Part shown: piece after piece, positions 8,375 to 16,616 of the stretch
How positions within the stretch are numbered: position 1 is the stretch's first letter
Layout: each line of letters opens with the position of its first letter
Assembly: GCA_030431825.1 (NCBI GenBank)
Contig: JAUIIJ010000015.1
Span: 1-64,000, forward strand
From: Alphaproteobacteria bacterium
GTDB taxonomy: Bacteria; Pseudomonadota; Alphaproteobacteria; Rhodobacterales; Rhodobacteraceae
Direction of reading: 5' to 3'
Length of the DNA stretch: 64,000 bases
The notes under the pieces: model-generated
Told to the model about the DNA's origin: nothing
What the model saw: only the letters and a program-made list of their open reading frames with translations
Databases searched by the model: none
Made by a program: the position numbers and the translations under genes

Positions 8375-9147
8375 CCGGAAAAATCCGGGCGGCGCTTTTC
8401 GAGGAACGCCGCAATTCCCTCGGCGGCTTCCGGACCACCGGCGGCATGGGCCATGGCGTTGCGTTCGGCGTCAAGCTGTGCTGCTTCGCTGCGTTCATAG
8501 GCCGAGGCGACAAGGCCCCGGATCACCTGCTGCGCCTCGCGCGGGCCAGCCGCAAGCGCATCGGCCAGGGCATGCGCCCGTGCGTCGCAGGTTCCGGCGG
8601 GGACAAGCGCATTCACCACACCGAGGGCATGCATCTGCTCGGATGAGACGGGTCTGGCCAGAAGACACATTTCCATCGCCAGGGGCCGTGGCAACATCCG
8701 CGCGAGGGCCGATGTGAGCCCGCCATCGGGAACCAGCCCCGCCTTGACATAGGCGGCCGTGAACTTGGCCCCCTCTGCCGCCACGATCAGATCACAGGCG
8801 AGCGCGAGCGAGACCCCCGCCCCTGCCGCGCCTCCCTCGACCGACGCAATCACCGGCACCGGACAGGCGTGAATAGCGCGGATCAGATCATGCAGATCGT
8901 CAATCTTGTCGCGTCGCTGCTCTTCGGTCAGCGTGCGGCGTTCGATCAGCACGTTCAGATCGCCGCCGGCACAAAAGAACCCGCCTTCCGAGGTCAGGAT
9001 CACTGCCCGGATGCGCGGATCGGCGGCCTGATGTATCGCCCGCATGATCGTCGCATACAGTTCGGGCGACAGCGCGCCGCGCCGCGTGGTGTTCATGTTC
9101 ACCACCACCAGCCGGTCACCGATGTCATCGAGTCTTGCCAGGGTCAT
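8371..9147 (-). CDS. Enoyl-CoA hydratase/isomerase family protein
   Basis: This 258-residue crotonase fold has an oxyanion-hole motif FFCAGGDLNVL near residue 55 and GGAAGAGVSLALACDLIVA near 105. Where classical hydratases carry Glu (PE.LLG), this protein has GLVPDGG, a pattern seen in PaaG-like isomerases and proteins annotated as oxepin-CoA hydrolase, alternative type. So isomerase or hydrolase activity is as likely as simple hydration. It overlaps the thioesterase stop and the ligase start by four bases each, so it is translationally coupled. It may correspond to the pimE slot. Confidence 0.87.
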   Translation of the reverse strand: MTLARLDDIGDRLVVVNMNTTRRGALSPELYATIMRAIHQAADPRIRAVILTSEGGFFCAGGDLNVLIERRTLTEEQRRDKIDDLHDLIRAIHACPVPVIASVEGGAAGAGVSLALACDLIVAAEGAKFTAAYVKAGLVPDGGLTSALARMLPRPLAMEMCLLARPVSSEQMHALGVVNALVPAGTCDARAHALADALAAGPREAQQVIRGLVASAYERSEAAQLDAERNAMAHAAGGPEAAEGIAAFLEKRRPDFSG

Positions 9148-9581
9148 GATGCGGGCTCCTTTGCAATATATTTGAAAACGCCATTCCCCGTGGCCAGCAA
9201 CGTCCCGGCGGCATCGCGCAACTCCGCATCCGCATGGCAGATCGACCGCCCGGCACGCTTGACCATGCCTGTGGCCACCACCCGACCTTCGTGCGCAGGT
9301 GCCAGAAACTGGGTATTGAGCGCAACCGTCAGGACCGGCGCCAGATCGTCGCCCTTCGCAAGCGAGGCCGCGAAACCGGCGCTGGCGTCCAGCATCATGG
9401 CGATGATCCCGCCGTGCAGCGTATCGTTCCGGTTGAGATGTTTCTGCAGGATGTCGAGCGTGACCCGCGCGGTCCCGTCCGGCACCGCCAAATCCACCTC
9501 GTAGCCGATCAACTTGTGTGCACCGCTGATCGGGACTGTCGGCCCTCCGGCGGTGCGTCTGTCAGGCGGCGCTGAGTTCAA
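9144..9581 (-). CDS. PaaI-family hotdog thioesterase
   Basis: The 145-residue hotdog-fold protein has the PaaI signature NDTLHGGIIAMMLDASAG at about residues 52-69, which includes the catalytic HGG and an acidic residue. Such enzymes hydrolyse acyl- or hydroxyphenylacetyl-CoA and rescue CoA from dead-end intermediates. The start is a TTG at 9581 that lies 20 bases inside the end of the preceding acyl-CoA dehydrogenase gene. It is embedded in the beta-oxidation operon, where it would prevent CoA sequestration. The exact acyl substrate cannot be read from sequence. Confidence 0.87.
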   Translation of the reverse strand: MNSAPPDRRTAGGPTVPISGAHKLIGYEVDLAVPDGTARVTLDILQKHLNRNDTLHGGIIAMMLDASAGFAASLAKGDDLAPVLTVALNTQFLAPAHEGRVVATGMVKRAGRSICHADAELRDAAGTLLATGNGVFKYIAKEPAS

Positions 9582-10689
9582 TGAACCGTTCCATATGATA
9601 ATCCGTATCCCCCAGCCGGTGGTCGTTCATCACGATACGCTTGGCGATATGCGCCAGCTCGTATTCCTGTGTCATGCCGATACCACCGTGCATCTGGATC
9701 GACTCCTCGGCGACCAGCCGGCCCACGCGTCCGATCAGGTTGCGGGCGGCAGCAATCTGACGATCACGATCCGCATCGCCAAGATGTCCCGCCGCATTGA
9801 TCACCGCCGAGCGGGCCTGCTCCAGTTCGATCAGCAGGTCGGAAAAGCGGTGGGCCAGTGCCTGGAACGTGCCGATCGGCCGGCCGAATTGCTTGCGCGT
9901 CATCAGATATTCGCGGGTGAGTTCCACAGCGGTTTCCATCGCCCCCAGCGTCTCCGCCGCGAGCGCCACGTTGGCGGCAGCAACCCGTTCGGCAATGGCC
10001 GGGAATGCATCGCCCGCAGTGCCCAGCCGGGCCGAGGCAGGCAAGCGCACATCATCGAGCGTGACCTCGGCAGCCCGCCCGCCCCCCAGCATCGGATAGC
10101 CGCGCTGGCTCAACCCGCTGCTGTCGGCAGGAACCAGGAACAACGAGATACCGTCGGCATCGTCCACCGCCCCGCTTTCGCGTGCCGAAACGATCAGCTG
10201 GCCCGCGGCCTCTGCATTTGCGACCACGGCCTTTCGACCGTTCAGCACGATATCATCCCCGTCGGCTTTGGCGGTGGTCTCGACGCGTGTCAGATCGTAC
10301 CGGCTGGCCGGTTCGCCATGGGCAAAAGCCAGGTGCACGCCGCCGCCGATCACCTCTTCGACGAGTGACTTTTGCGCGTCGTTCCCCAGGGCGGCGATCA
10401 ATCCGCCACCCAGAACAGCCGTGTCAAGCACGGGCTCGACCACACCGGCCCGCCCCAGTTCCTCGAACACCGTGGTAATGTCGAACCCGGCGCCGCCAAA
10501 TCCGCCATCCGCTTCCGTGAACAGCGCCCCCAACACCCCGAGCTCCGCCAGCTGCGCCCAGATATCGGACGAAAACCCGGCGTCGCTGTCGATGATCGCG
10601 TTGCGCTCGGCAGTTGCATAGCGATCGGCCAGGAACCGGCGCAGCGTATCCTGCAACATCTGCCGTTCTTCGGTCAGGTCGAAATTCAT
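9562..10689 (-). CDS. Acyl-CoA dehydrogenase, PimD-like small subunit
   Basis: The 375-residue flavoprotein has the ACAD fold, starting MNFDLTEERQMLQDTLRRFL, and the C-terminal QMHGGIGMTQEYELAHIAKR motif (FAD/substrate region). It lacks the strongly conserved mid-domain signature present in its neighbour. The pairing of a divergent roughly 375-residue ACAD with a canonical roughly 395-residue ACAD three bases upstream is the PimC/PimD arrangement annotated as pimeloyl-CoA dehydrogenase large and small subunits. It would introduce the first double bond of beta-oxidation and pass electrons to ETF. Symbol withheld because the substrate is not proven. Confidence 0.88.
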   Translation of the reverse strand: MNFDLTEERQMLQDTLRRFLADRYATAERNAIIDSDAGFSSDIWAQLAELGVLGALFTEADGGFGGAGFDITTVFEELGRAGVVEPVLDTAVLGGGLIAALGNDAQKSLVEEVIGGGVHLAFAHGEPASRYDLTRVETTAKADGDDIVLNGRKAVVANAEAAGQLIVSARESGAVDDADGISLFLVPADSSGLSQRGYPMLGGGRAAEVTLDDVRLPASARLGTAGDAFPAIAERVAAANVALAAETLGAMETAVELTREYLMTRKQFGRPIGTFQALAHRFSDLLIELEQARSAVINAAGHLGDADRDRQIAAARNLIGRVGRLVAEESIQMHGGIGMTQEYELAHIAKRIVMNDHRLGDTDYHMERFIELSAA

Positions 10690-10691
10690 GA

Positions 10692-11882
10692 TCAGCCCCC
10701 CATCTTGACCTTGGCGATAATGCCGCGCTGGATTTCATTCGACCCGCCAAAGATCGACAGCTTGCGATAGTTGAAATACTCCGCCGCCAGATGACCGGCA
10801 TAATCCGGCCCGACCGGATCATTGTCGCCTTCGAGCGCCTCCGACACAAAGGGCATCGCGTACGGGCCAGCGGCGCGGCGGGCGAGGTCATTGATCTCCT
10901 GCCGGATGATCGTGCCCTTCACCTTGAGCATCGACGCCTCGACTCCCGGTGCCTGTCCCACCGCAGCCTTGGAAATGATCCGCAGATTGGTGGTCGCCAT
11001 CGCCATCAGGTCCATCTCGACCCTGGCGATCCGCGCCGCAAAATGCGGGTTCTCGATCAGTGGACGCCCCCCCGAAACCTCGGCACGGGCCATTCGCTTG
11101 ACCCCGGCCAGCCCCGCTTGCGAGAAACCGACGCCGGCAATGTTGGTCCGCTCATGGGTCAACAGGTACTTGGCATAGGTCCAGCCCTTGTTCTCCTCAC
11201 CCACCAGGTTTTCGACAGGCACCTTGACGTTGTCGAAAAAGACCTCGTTCACCTCGTGCGTCCCGTCCAGCAGGATGATCGGACGCACCTCGACACCGGG
11301 CGTGTTCATGTCGATCAGCAGGAACGAAATGCCCTCCTGCTGCTTGACGTCGGGATCGGTGCGCACAAGGCAGAAGATCCAGTCGGCATGCTGGCCCAGC
11401 GTCGTCCAGGTCTTCTGACCGTTGACCACATAGTGATCGCCCTCGCGCACCGCACGGGTCTTGAGACTGGCCAGGTCGGACCCGGCGCCGGGCTCGGAAT
11501 ACCCCTGGCACCACCAGTTGGTGCCATCCAGGATCCGCGGCAGGAAATGATCGCACTGTTCCTTGCTGCCGAATTTCATCAGCACCGGCGCCAGCATCGA
11601 CAAGCCGAAGGGCACGACGCGCGGCGCATTGGCAAAGGCGCATTCCTCCTCGAAGATATGCCGCTGCACCGCGTTCCACTCGCAGCCGCCATATTCCTTC
11701 GGCCAGTTCGGGGCCAGCCAGCCGCGCTCGTTCAGGATCGCGTGCCAGTTCTCCTGCTCCTCCTTGCTCGGATGCCCGCCGCGCCGCAGTTTCTCGGCCA
11801 GTTCGTCAGGCAGTTTCTCGTTCAGGAACGCCCGCACGTCTTCGCGAAAGGCAATTTCCTCGGGGGAATAGCTCAGATCCAT
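10692..11882 (-). CDS. Acyl-CoA dehydrogenase, PimC-like large subunit
   Basis: The 396-residue acyl-CoA dehydrogenase has the FAD-binding motif WWCQGYSEPGAGSDLASLKT around residues 125-144, the NGQKTWTT strand, and the C-terminal IFGGSNEIQRGIIAKVKMGG. The first residues (MDLSYSPEEIAFREDVRAFL) are typical of the PimC/IVD-like subfamily. It is three bases upstream of the small-subunit ACAD and separated from the thiolase by 105 bases containing a strong hairpin, so its expression may be tuned independently of the first two operon genes. Confidence 0.9.
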   Translation of the reverse strand: MDLSYSPEEIAFREDVRAFLNEKLPDELAEKLRRGGHPSKEEQENWHAILNERGWLAPNWPKEYGGCEWNAVQRHIFEEECAFANAPRVVPFGLSMLAPVLMKFGSKEQCDHFLPRILDGTNWWCQGYSEPGAGSDLASLKTRAVREGDHYVVNGQKTWTTLGQHADWIFCLVRTDPDVKQQEGISFLLIDMNTPGVEVRPIILLDGTHEVNEVFFDNVKVPVENLVGEENKGWTYAKYLLTHERTNIAGVGFSQAGLAGVKRMARAEVSGGRPLIENPHFAARIARVEMDLMAMATTNLRIISKAAVGQAPGVEASMLKVKGTIIRQEINDLARRAAGPYAMPFVSEALEGDNDPVGPDYAGHLAAEYFNYRKLSIFGGSNEIQRGIIAKVKMGG

Positions 11883-11942
11883 CGGTTCTCCTCCTGTTGT
11901 CCCGACCGGTTGCGCCGGGAGAGTCCGGCACCCCGTGCCGGA

Positions 11943-11984
11943 CAGCGCGCGCCCGGCCCTCGACGGGGCGGGCGCGCGCCGCTG
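11943..11984 (-). other. GC-rich intercistronic stem-loop in the beta-oxidation operon
   Basis: Nearly self-complementary arms (beginning CAGCG and ending CGCTG, with about 17 paired bases) flank a short TCGA-centred loop, four bases after the thiolase stop. No U-tract follows, so an mRNA-stability or partial-termination element is more likely than a strong terminator. Confidence 0.6.
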
Positions 11985-11987
11985 GCC

Positions 11988-13163
11988 TCAGTAGATTTCG
12001 AACAGCCCGGCCGCACCCATGCCGCCACCGATACACATGGTCACAACCCCAAGCCTTGCACTGCGCCGGCGACCCTCGCGCATCAGATGGCCGACCATCC
12101 GCGCGCCGGTCATGCCGAACGGGTGTCCGATTGCAATCGAACCGCCGTTGACGTTGCACTTTTCATCATCGATGCCGAGCCGGTTCCGACAATACAGCGC
12201 CTGGCTCGCAAAGGCTTCGTTCAGCTCCCAAAGGTCGATATCATCCACGCTCAAGCCGTGGCGCTCCAGAAGGCGCGGCACCGCGAAAACCGGTCCGATG
12301 CCCATCTCGTCGGGCTCGCAGCCGGCGACACAAAAGCCCTTGAACGCACCCATCGGCTCGATATTGCGTCGCGCCGCCTCGTCACTGTCCATGAGCACAA
12401 CGGCGGCCGCGCCATCCGATAGCTGACTGGCATTGCCAGCGGTCACGAACTTGCCCGCCCCGCGCACGGGCTCCAGCCCGGCCAGACCTTCCAGCGTGGT
12501 ATTCGGACGATTGCACTCATCACGGTCCACCGTGACCTCGTGCATCGACACCTCGCCCGACTCCTTGTCCTTCACGGCCATGGTCGCTTGCATCGGGGCG
12601 ATTTCCTCGTCGAACTTTCCGGCTGCCTGCGCGGCGGCAATCCGCTGCTGGCTGCGCAAGCCATAGGCGTCCTGGTCCTCGCGGCTGATGCCATAGCGTT
12701 CGGCGACGATATCGGCGGTTTCGATCATCGTCATGTAGATCGCCGGTTTGTGCTCGAGAATCCACGGATCGGGCGCAGGGCGCATCTTGGGTTGCACCAG
12801 CGTGATGCTCTCGACCCCGCCCGCAACCATCGGCCCGGCACCGCCTGCAGTGATCTGGTTCGCCGCAAGCGCGATTGTCTGCAGTCCCGAGGAACAGAAA
12901 CGATTGACGGTCATGCCCGACACCGTTACCGGCAGGCCCGCGCGGATCGCGATCTGGCGGCCGATATTGGAGCCGGTTTCGCCTTCGGGCAAACCGCAGC
13001 CGATCACGCAATCCTCGATCTCTGACGGGTCCAGCCCGGACCGCTCGACCGCAACCTTGACGGCATGCCCGCCCATGGTCGCCCCGTGAGTCTGGTTGAA
13101 AGAACCACGAAAGGACTTGGCAAGCCCCGTCCGTGCAGCAGAGACTATGACAGCCTGTTTCAT
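11988..13163 (-). CDS. Acetyl-CoA acyltransferase (thiolase), PimB-like
   Basis: The 391-residue thiolase has all active-site blocks: nucleophilic Cys90 in NRFCSSGLQT, the NEAFA block near residue 315, GHPFGMTGAR (general-base His) near 345, and the second catalytic Cys in CIGGGMG near the end. It cleaves 3-ketoacyl-CoA to acetyl-CoA and a shortened acyl-CoA. ATG 13163 overlaps the TGA of the upstream multifunctional enzyme by four bases, giving coupled translation. It corresponds to PimB in the pim operon order. Confidence 0.93.
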   Translation of the reverse strand: MKQAVIVSAARTGLAKSFRGSFNQTHGATMGGHAVKVAVERSGLDPSEIEDCVIGCGLPEGETGSNIGRQIAIRAGLPVTVSGMTVNRFCSSGLQTIALAANQITAGGAGPMVAGGVESITLVQPKMRPAPDPWILEHKPAIYMTMIETADIVAERYGISREDQDAYGLRSQQRIAAAQAAGKFDEEIAPMQATMAVKDKESGEVSMHEVTVDRDECNRPNTTLEGLAGLEPVRGAGKFVTAGNASQLSDGAAAVVLMDSDEAARRNIEPMGAFKGFCVAGCEPDEMGIGPVFAVPRLLERHGLSVDDIDLWELNEAFASQALYCRNRLGIDDEKCNVNGGSIAIGHPFGMTGARMVGHLMREGRRRSARLGVVTMCIGGGMGAAGLFEIY

Positions 13164-15256
13164 GATGCGGCTTCCTTGTTCAGATCATCGAAATTGCGGC
13201 CTTCCGCCACCAGCTTTTCCAACAGCGGCGCCGGTTCCCAGAAATAGGCGTCTTCCTCGGCCCAGGACCGGATGTCGGCGAGCAGCCCCGGCAGGCCCTC
13301 AAGATCGGCCCATTTCAGCGGACCGCCCCTGTAACGTGGAAATCCGTAGCCGAAGAGCAGCGTCATATCCACGTCCAGCGGACGGCGCGCGATGCCTTCG
13401 CCCACGACCTTGGCGGCCTCGTTGACCATCGACGCCATGTAGCGGCGCACGATTTCATCGTCGCTGAAGTCCCGCGGGGTGATCCCCTGCGCGGCCCGTT
13501 CGGCCTCGATCAGGGGCATGACATCCGGGTTCGGAACCCGCGACTTCGGGCCGGCCGCATAGTCATAGTATCCCTTGCCGGTCTTCTGCCCGAAGTGGCC
13601 GTCCTCACAGAGCTTGTCAGCGTATGAACTGTCGCGCGCCCGCGGATCCAGCCCCTCGGCGCGCTTGCGCTTGCGCACCGCCCAGCCGATATCCAGCCCC
13701 GCCAGATCGGCGACCGCAAACGGCCCCATGGCGAATCCGAAGGCTTCGAGCGCCTTGTCAATCTGATACGGGCTGGCCCCGTCCAGAATCATATGGTCGG
13801 CGCATGTCCGATAGGTCGACAGGATGCGATTACCGATAAACCCGTCGCACACGCCCGCGCGCACGCTGATCTTGCGCAGCCGCTTGCCGAGCGCAAAGCC
13901 GGTCGCGACCACGTCCGGCGCCGTCTTGTCGGCAACCACCACCTCGAGCAGCTTCATCACATGGGCCGGCGAAAAGAAATGCAGCCCGATCACGTCTTCC
14001 GGTCGGCTGGTGATCGCGGCAATCTCGTTCACATCCAGATAAGAGGTGTTCGTGGCCAGCACCGCACCCGGTTTGCACACCGCGTCCAGTTGGGAGAACA
14101 CCTTTTTCTTGACCTCCATCTCTTCGAACACCGCCTCGATCACGAGATCCGCGTCGCTGAGTGCGTCATAGTCGGTCGCGAGTGTCAGCGCCTGCTCGGT
14201 CAGGGTTTCGAACTGCGCCGCACTGATCTTGCCACGCTTGAGCGCGCCTTGCAGGTTGCCGGCGATCCGCCCCTTTGCCGCCTCTGCCGCCTCGGGCGAC
14301 ATTTCCAGCATGGTCACCGTCAGCCCCGCCAGCAGCGCGGCGGTGGCAATGCCCGCGCCCATCGTACCGCCACCGATAACGCCGATGGCGTTCAGGACAC
14401 GTGGCTCGACCCCTTTGAGTTCAGGCAGCTTGGACACGGCGCGCTCCGAGAAGAACGCATGGATCAGACCCTCGCGCTGATCGGTGTCCATGAGCTCCAT
14501 GAACAATTCACGCTCGCGCGCCAGCCCCTCCCTGAAGGGCAACTCACAGGCCGCCTGAACGGCGCGGACCGCCGTTGCCGGCGAGATCTGCCCGCGTCCC
14601 TTTTTGAGCACCGTCTCGTATACCGCGTCGAAATCCACCGGTTCGGGCGCATCCATTTCCCCGACCGGGCGGCGCGGCGCGCCGGACGCGAGCAGTTCGC
14701 GCGTGTATGCCAAACCGATCTCGCGCGGCGTGCCCTCCTCGACCTTGTCCAGAATGCCCAGTTCAAGTGCTTCGTCGGCGCGGACGTGGCGACCGGTCGT
14801 GATCATGTCCAGCGCCGCCTCGACCCCGGCGACCCGTGGCAACCGCTGCGTGCCGCCAGCCCCGGGCAGAATGCCCAGCAACACTTCGGGCAGGCCCACC
14901 CTGGTCGCGGGCACCGCAATCCGGTAGTGGGTCGAGAGCGCGACCTCGAGCCCTCCGCCCAGTGCCGTGCCGTGCATCGCAGATACAACCAGCAGCGGAG
15001 ATGCTTCGATCCGGTCACACACGCCGGGCAGCATCGGTTCAAGCGGCGGCTTGCCGAATTCGCGAATATCGGCCCCGGCGAAATAGGTCGCGCCCTCACC
15101 ATAGATCAGAACGGCGCTGGCCCCATCCTTTTCGGCGCGTTCCAGCCCCTCGACCAGACCGACCCTGACGGCGTGCCCCAGGGCGTTGACCGGCGGATTC
15201 TGCGCCTTCAGGATGGCAATGTCTCCATCCAGTTCGTAACCAATGGCCTCAGTCAT
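13160..15256 (-). CDS. Multifunctional enoyl-CoA hydratase / 3-hydroxyacyl-CoA dehydrogenase (PimF/FadJ-like)
   Basis: The protein is 698 residues from ATG 15256, preceded by AGGGGGAG; the longer frame to 15466 runs into non-coding promoter DNA. The N-terminal crotonase domain (about 1-190) carries GTALGGGLEVAL and GLPEVLLGILPGAGGTQRLPR. A dinucleotide fold follows with IGVIGGGTMGAGIA near 293, then the 3HCDH C-domain with HFFSPAHVMKLLEVV near 390. In the hydratase domain the site of the second catalytic Glu reads LDMITTG, an Asp, seen in other members of this subfamily. It catalyses hydration and NAD-dependent oxidation and is the first gene of the operon. Confidence 0.92.
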   Translation of the reverse strand: MTEAIGYELDGDIAILKAQNPPVNALGHAVRVGLVEGLERAEKDGASAVLIYGEGATYFAGADIREFGKPPLEPMLPGVCDRIEASPLLVVSAMHGTALGGGLEVALSTHYRIAVPATRVGLPEVLLGILPGAGGTQRLPRVAGVEAALDMITTGRHVRADEALELGILDKVEEGTPREIGLAYTRELLASGAPRRPVGEMDAPEPVDFDAVYETVLKKGRGQISPATAVRAVQAACELPFREGLARERELFMELMDTDQREGLIHAFFSERAVSKLPELKGVEPRVLNAIGVIGGGTMGAGIATAALLAGLTVTMLEMSPEAAEAAKGRIAGNLQGALKRGKISAAQFETLTEQALTLATDYDALSDADLVIEAVFEEMEVKKKVFSQLDAVCKPGAVLATNTSYLDVNEIAAITSRPEDVIGLHFFSPAHVMKLLEVVVADKTAPDVVATGFALGKRLRKISVRAGVCDGFIGNRILSTYRTCADHMILDGASPYQIDKALEAFGFAMGPFAVADLAGLDIGWAVRKRKRAEGLDPRARDSSYADKLCEDGHFGQKTGKGYYDYAAGPKSRVPNPDVMPLIEAERAAQGITPRDFSDDEIVRRYMASMVNEAAKVVGEGIARRPLDVDMTLLFGYGFPRYRGGPLKWADLEGLPGLLADIRSWAEEDAYFWEPAPLLEKLVAEGRNFDDLNKEAAS

Positions 15257-15374
15257 GTGGCTCCCCCTTAGATTATTCAGCCGCAAGATGTGCGAATGCG
15301 GCCCCCGGATCAATCCCGAACTCATGCCGCAACTACCGCGCATGCCGGAACTGCCGACTCTCCTTATTTCACTG

Positions 15375-15393
15375 TGCGGAACACTATTCCACA
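15375..15393. promoter_or_regulatory. Palindromic operator candidate upstream of the beta-oxidation operon
   Basis: TGCGGAA-CACTA-TTCCACA is a 19-base imperfect palindrome, 119 bases upstream of the first operon start. Its GGAA-N5-TTCC core resembles IclR-type operators, but no regulator gene adjoins it. Confidence 0.4.
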
Positions 15394-15428
15394 AAATTCG
15401 GCACTCGGGACGCAACGTACCCGCGCAG

Positions 15429-15494
15429 GACATCCGGGCTTCGCAGCCAGAAAGTTTCATTGGCACCCCGATTCACCAGATACCGGGGCTGAAC
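15429..15494 (+). pseudogene. Decayed IS481-type transposase C-terminus
   Basis: One frame reads DIRASQPESFIGTPIHQIPG then LN, which aligns without gaps to the end of the transposase fragment at 1-143 (KIWTSEPDR..INPIHQM). The PIHQ-x-x-G core is the conserved end of this transposase. No upstream transposase sequence or stop is preserved, so it is a roughly 66-base scar. It lies in the promoter region of the minus-strand beta-oxidation operon. Confidence 0.6.
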
Positions 15495-15560
15495 ATCTGG
15501 AAGGTGGCGATAGATGCGCGTCAAACGGTGTTTCGTATCTTGGTTTTGGCGATTGTATAT

Positions 15561-15566
15561 TTGACA
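15561..15566 (+). promoter_or_regulatory. Possible -35 element of the zinc-ribbon gene
   Basis: A perfect TTGACA sits 50 bases before the GTG start. No good -10 follows at 16-18 bases, so support is partial. Confidence 0.3.
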
Positions 15567-15615
15567 AACCCGCGTCGCAGGATAGGCCCGTTCTCCCGCA
15601 AAGGAGATTCGTTTC

Positions 15616-15840
15616 GTGTCAGATCAGATCACGTTCAACTGCCAAGAGTGTGGCGCTACCCTTACGATTGACGAGGGAAATCCTCCCAACGACACTGACA
15701 TGTTCTGCTGTAGCGGCTGCGGCAAGGAAATCGGCACCTTCGGTGACGTTAAGGCCGCTATGGTAGAAGCCGCCAAGGCCGAGGTGGATAAGCTTATCGA
15801 GAGCACCTTGGGACAAAAGCCCACTTGGACGAAGAAGTAG
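15616..15840 (+). CDS. Small zinc-ribbon-like protein
   Basis: This 74-residue protein starts at GTG 15616, nine bases after a good AAGGAG. Two CxxC knuckles (CQECG near residue 9 and CSGCG near 33, with an extra Cys before the second) predict a single zinc ribbon. The rest is a charged helix ending in PTWTKK. It resembles small putative zinc-binding proteins found on phages and islands, and its codon use is less GC-rich than the operon next to it, so it may be acquired DNA beside the transposase scar. Binding partner and role are unknown. A GGCCTC/GAGGCC hairpin directly after the stop (15844-15861) lacks a U-tract. Confidence 0.72.
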   Translation: MSDQITFNCQECGATLTIDEGNPPNDTDMFCCSGCGKEIGTFGDVKAAMVEAAKAEVDKLIESTLGQKPTWTKK

Positions 15841-16065
15841 CGCGGCCTCAATTTCGAGGCCGACCTGGCACAGCAGATACAAGTCGTTTGCGATGAGGAA
15901 TTGCTCGTTCAGGAGGAATAGCTCAAGGCATGAGAGGTCCGGCCTCATGCGCAGCCATTCGCAGAATGCACGGCGGCTATGCCCAAACGCGCCTAGCATA
16001 TGTGTCTGCTCCGCTCTACCTGACTGGCACGGGAGGAGACCACAACACGACCGGAACTGACTCCA

Positions 16066-16290
16066 ATGTCACACTACACAGCAGACCATCAGGCTTTTGC
16101 CCCCACGGGCAACTTTATCAGCCGCTTCTTTTCGACCATCGGCAATGCGCTGGTCCTGATGAGCACCTCGAACGCGCGCATGCGCCATGTCGAAGCCTTG
16201 CAGCGGCTCAGCGACGAAGAGCTCGAAGCGCGCGGCCTCAAGCGTTCGGAAATTGCGCGCCACGTATTCCACGACGTTTTCTGGGCCTGA
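16066..16290 (+). CDS. DUF1127 domain small protein
   Basis: The 74-residue protein has the DUF1127 motif LQRLSDEELEARGLKRSEIA at residues 45-64, followed by the typical short ending HVFHDVFWA. DUF1127 proteins of 45-80 residues are common in alphaproteobacteria; some bind RNA or adjust phosphate and carbon metabolism. The basic R-rich helix fits nucleic-acid binding. It has its own perfect terminator just downstream. The 225 bases between it and the zinc-ribbon gene show no gene I can defend. Confidence 0.88.
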   Translation: MSHYTADHQAFAPTGNFISRFFSTIGNALVLMSTSNARMRHVEALQRLSDEELEARGLKRSEIARHVFHDVFWA

Positions 16291-16294
16291 CACC

Positions 16295-16329
16295 GATCGG
16301 GGGGCGGGCATGACCGCCCCCCCGATTTT
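16295..16329 (+). terminator. Rho-independent terminator after the DUF1127 gene
   Basis: A 12-base perfect stem (ATCGGGGGGCGG at 16296-16307 with CCGCCCCCCGAT at 16314-16325, six-base loop) begins five bases after the stop and runs into TTTT. Confidence 0.88.
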
Positions 16330-16616
16330 CGCCGCAGTTGCAGCGACCATTTTCATAGTACCGATCCCTTCAGCAACGTGCATCTGGATGATGATGTGCG
16401 CTTTATGCATGCAGGATCCCGAAGCCCCAAGACGGGCATTCGTTGCTGGCCGACCAGCCCGGGACCACGGCGCCGGAGCGATGAGATTTCGTATAGTCTC
16501 ACTCGTCCGTTCACGCCCCGAAATGACGAAAAAGGTCACGAATATCTGACCTGTCATTCCCGTTCGATTGAGGTAGAGTGCCGCCTGCGGGTGACAAAAC
16601 CACAACAGGAAACGGT

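Noticed and set aside
13793-15271. Long plus-strand frame over the multifunctional beta-oxidation enzyme
   Set aside because: Antisense shadow; the minus-strand enzyme has complete hydratase and dehydrogenase motifs.
15841-16065. Gene in the gap between the zinc-ribbon and DUF1127 genes
   Set aside because: Short frames on both strands have neither starts with ribosome sites nor family motifs; only a weak hairpin is present.
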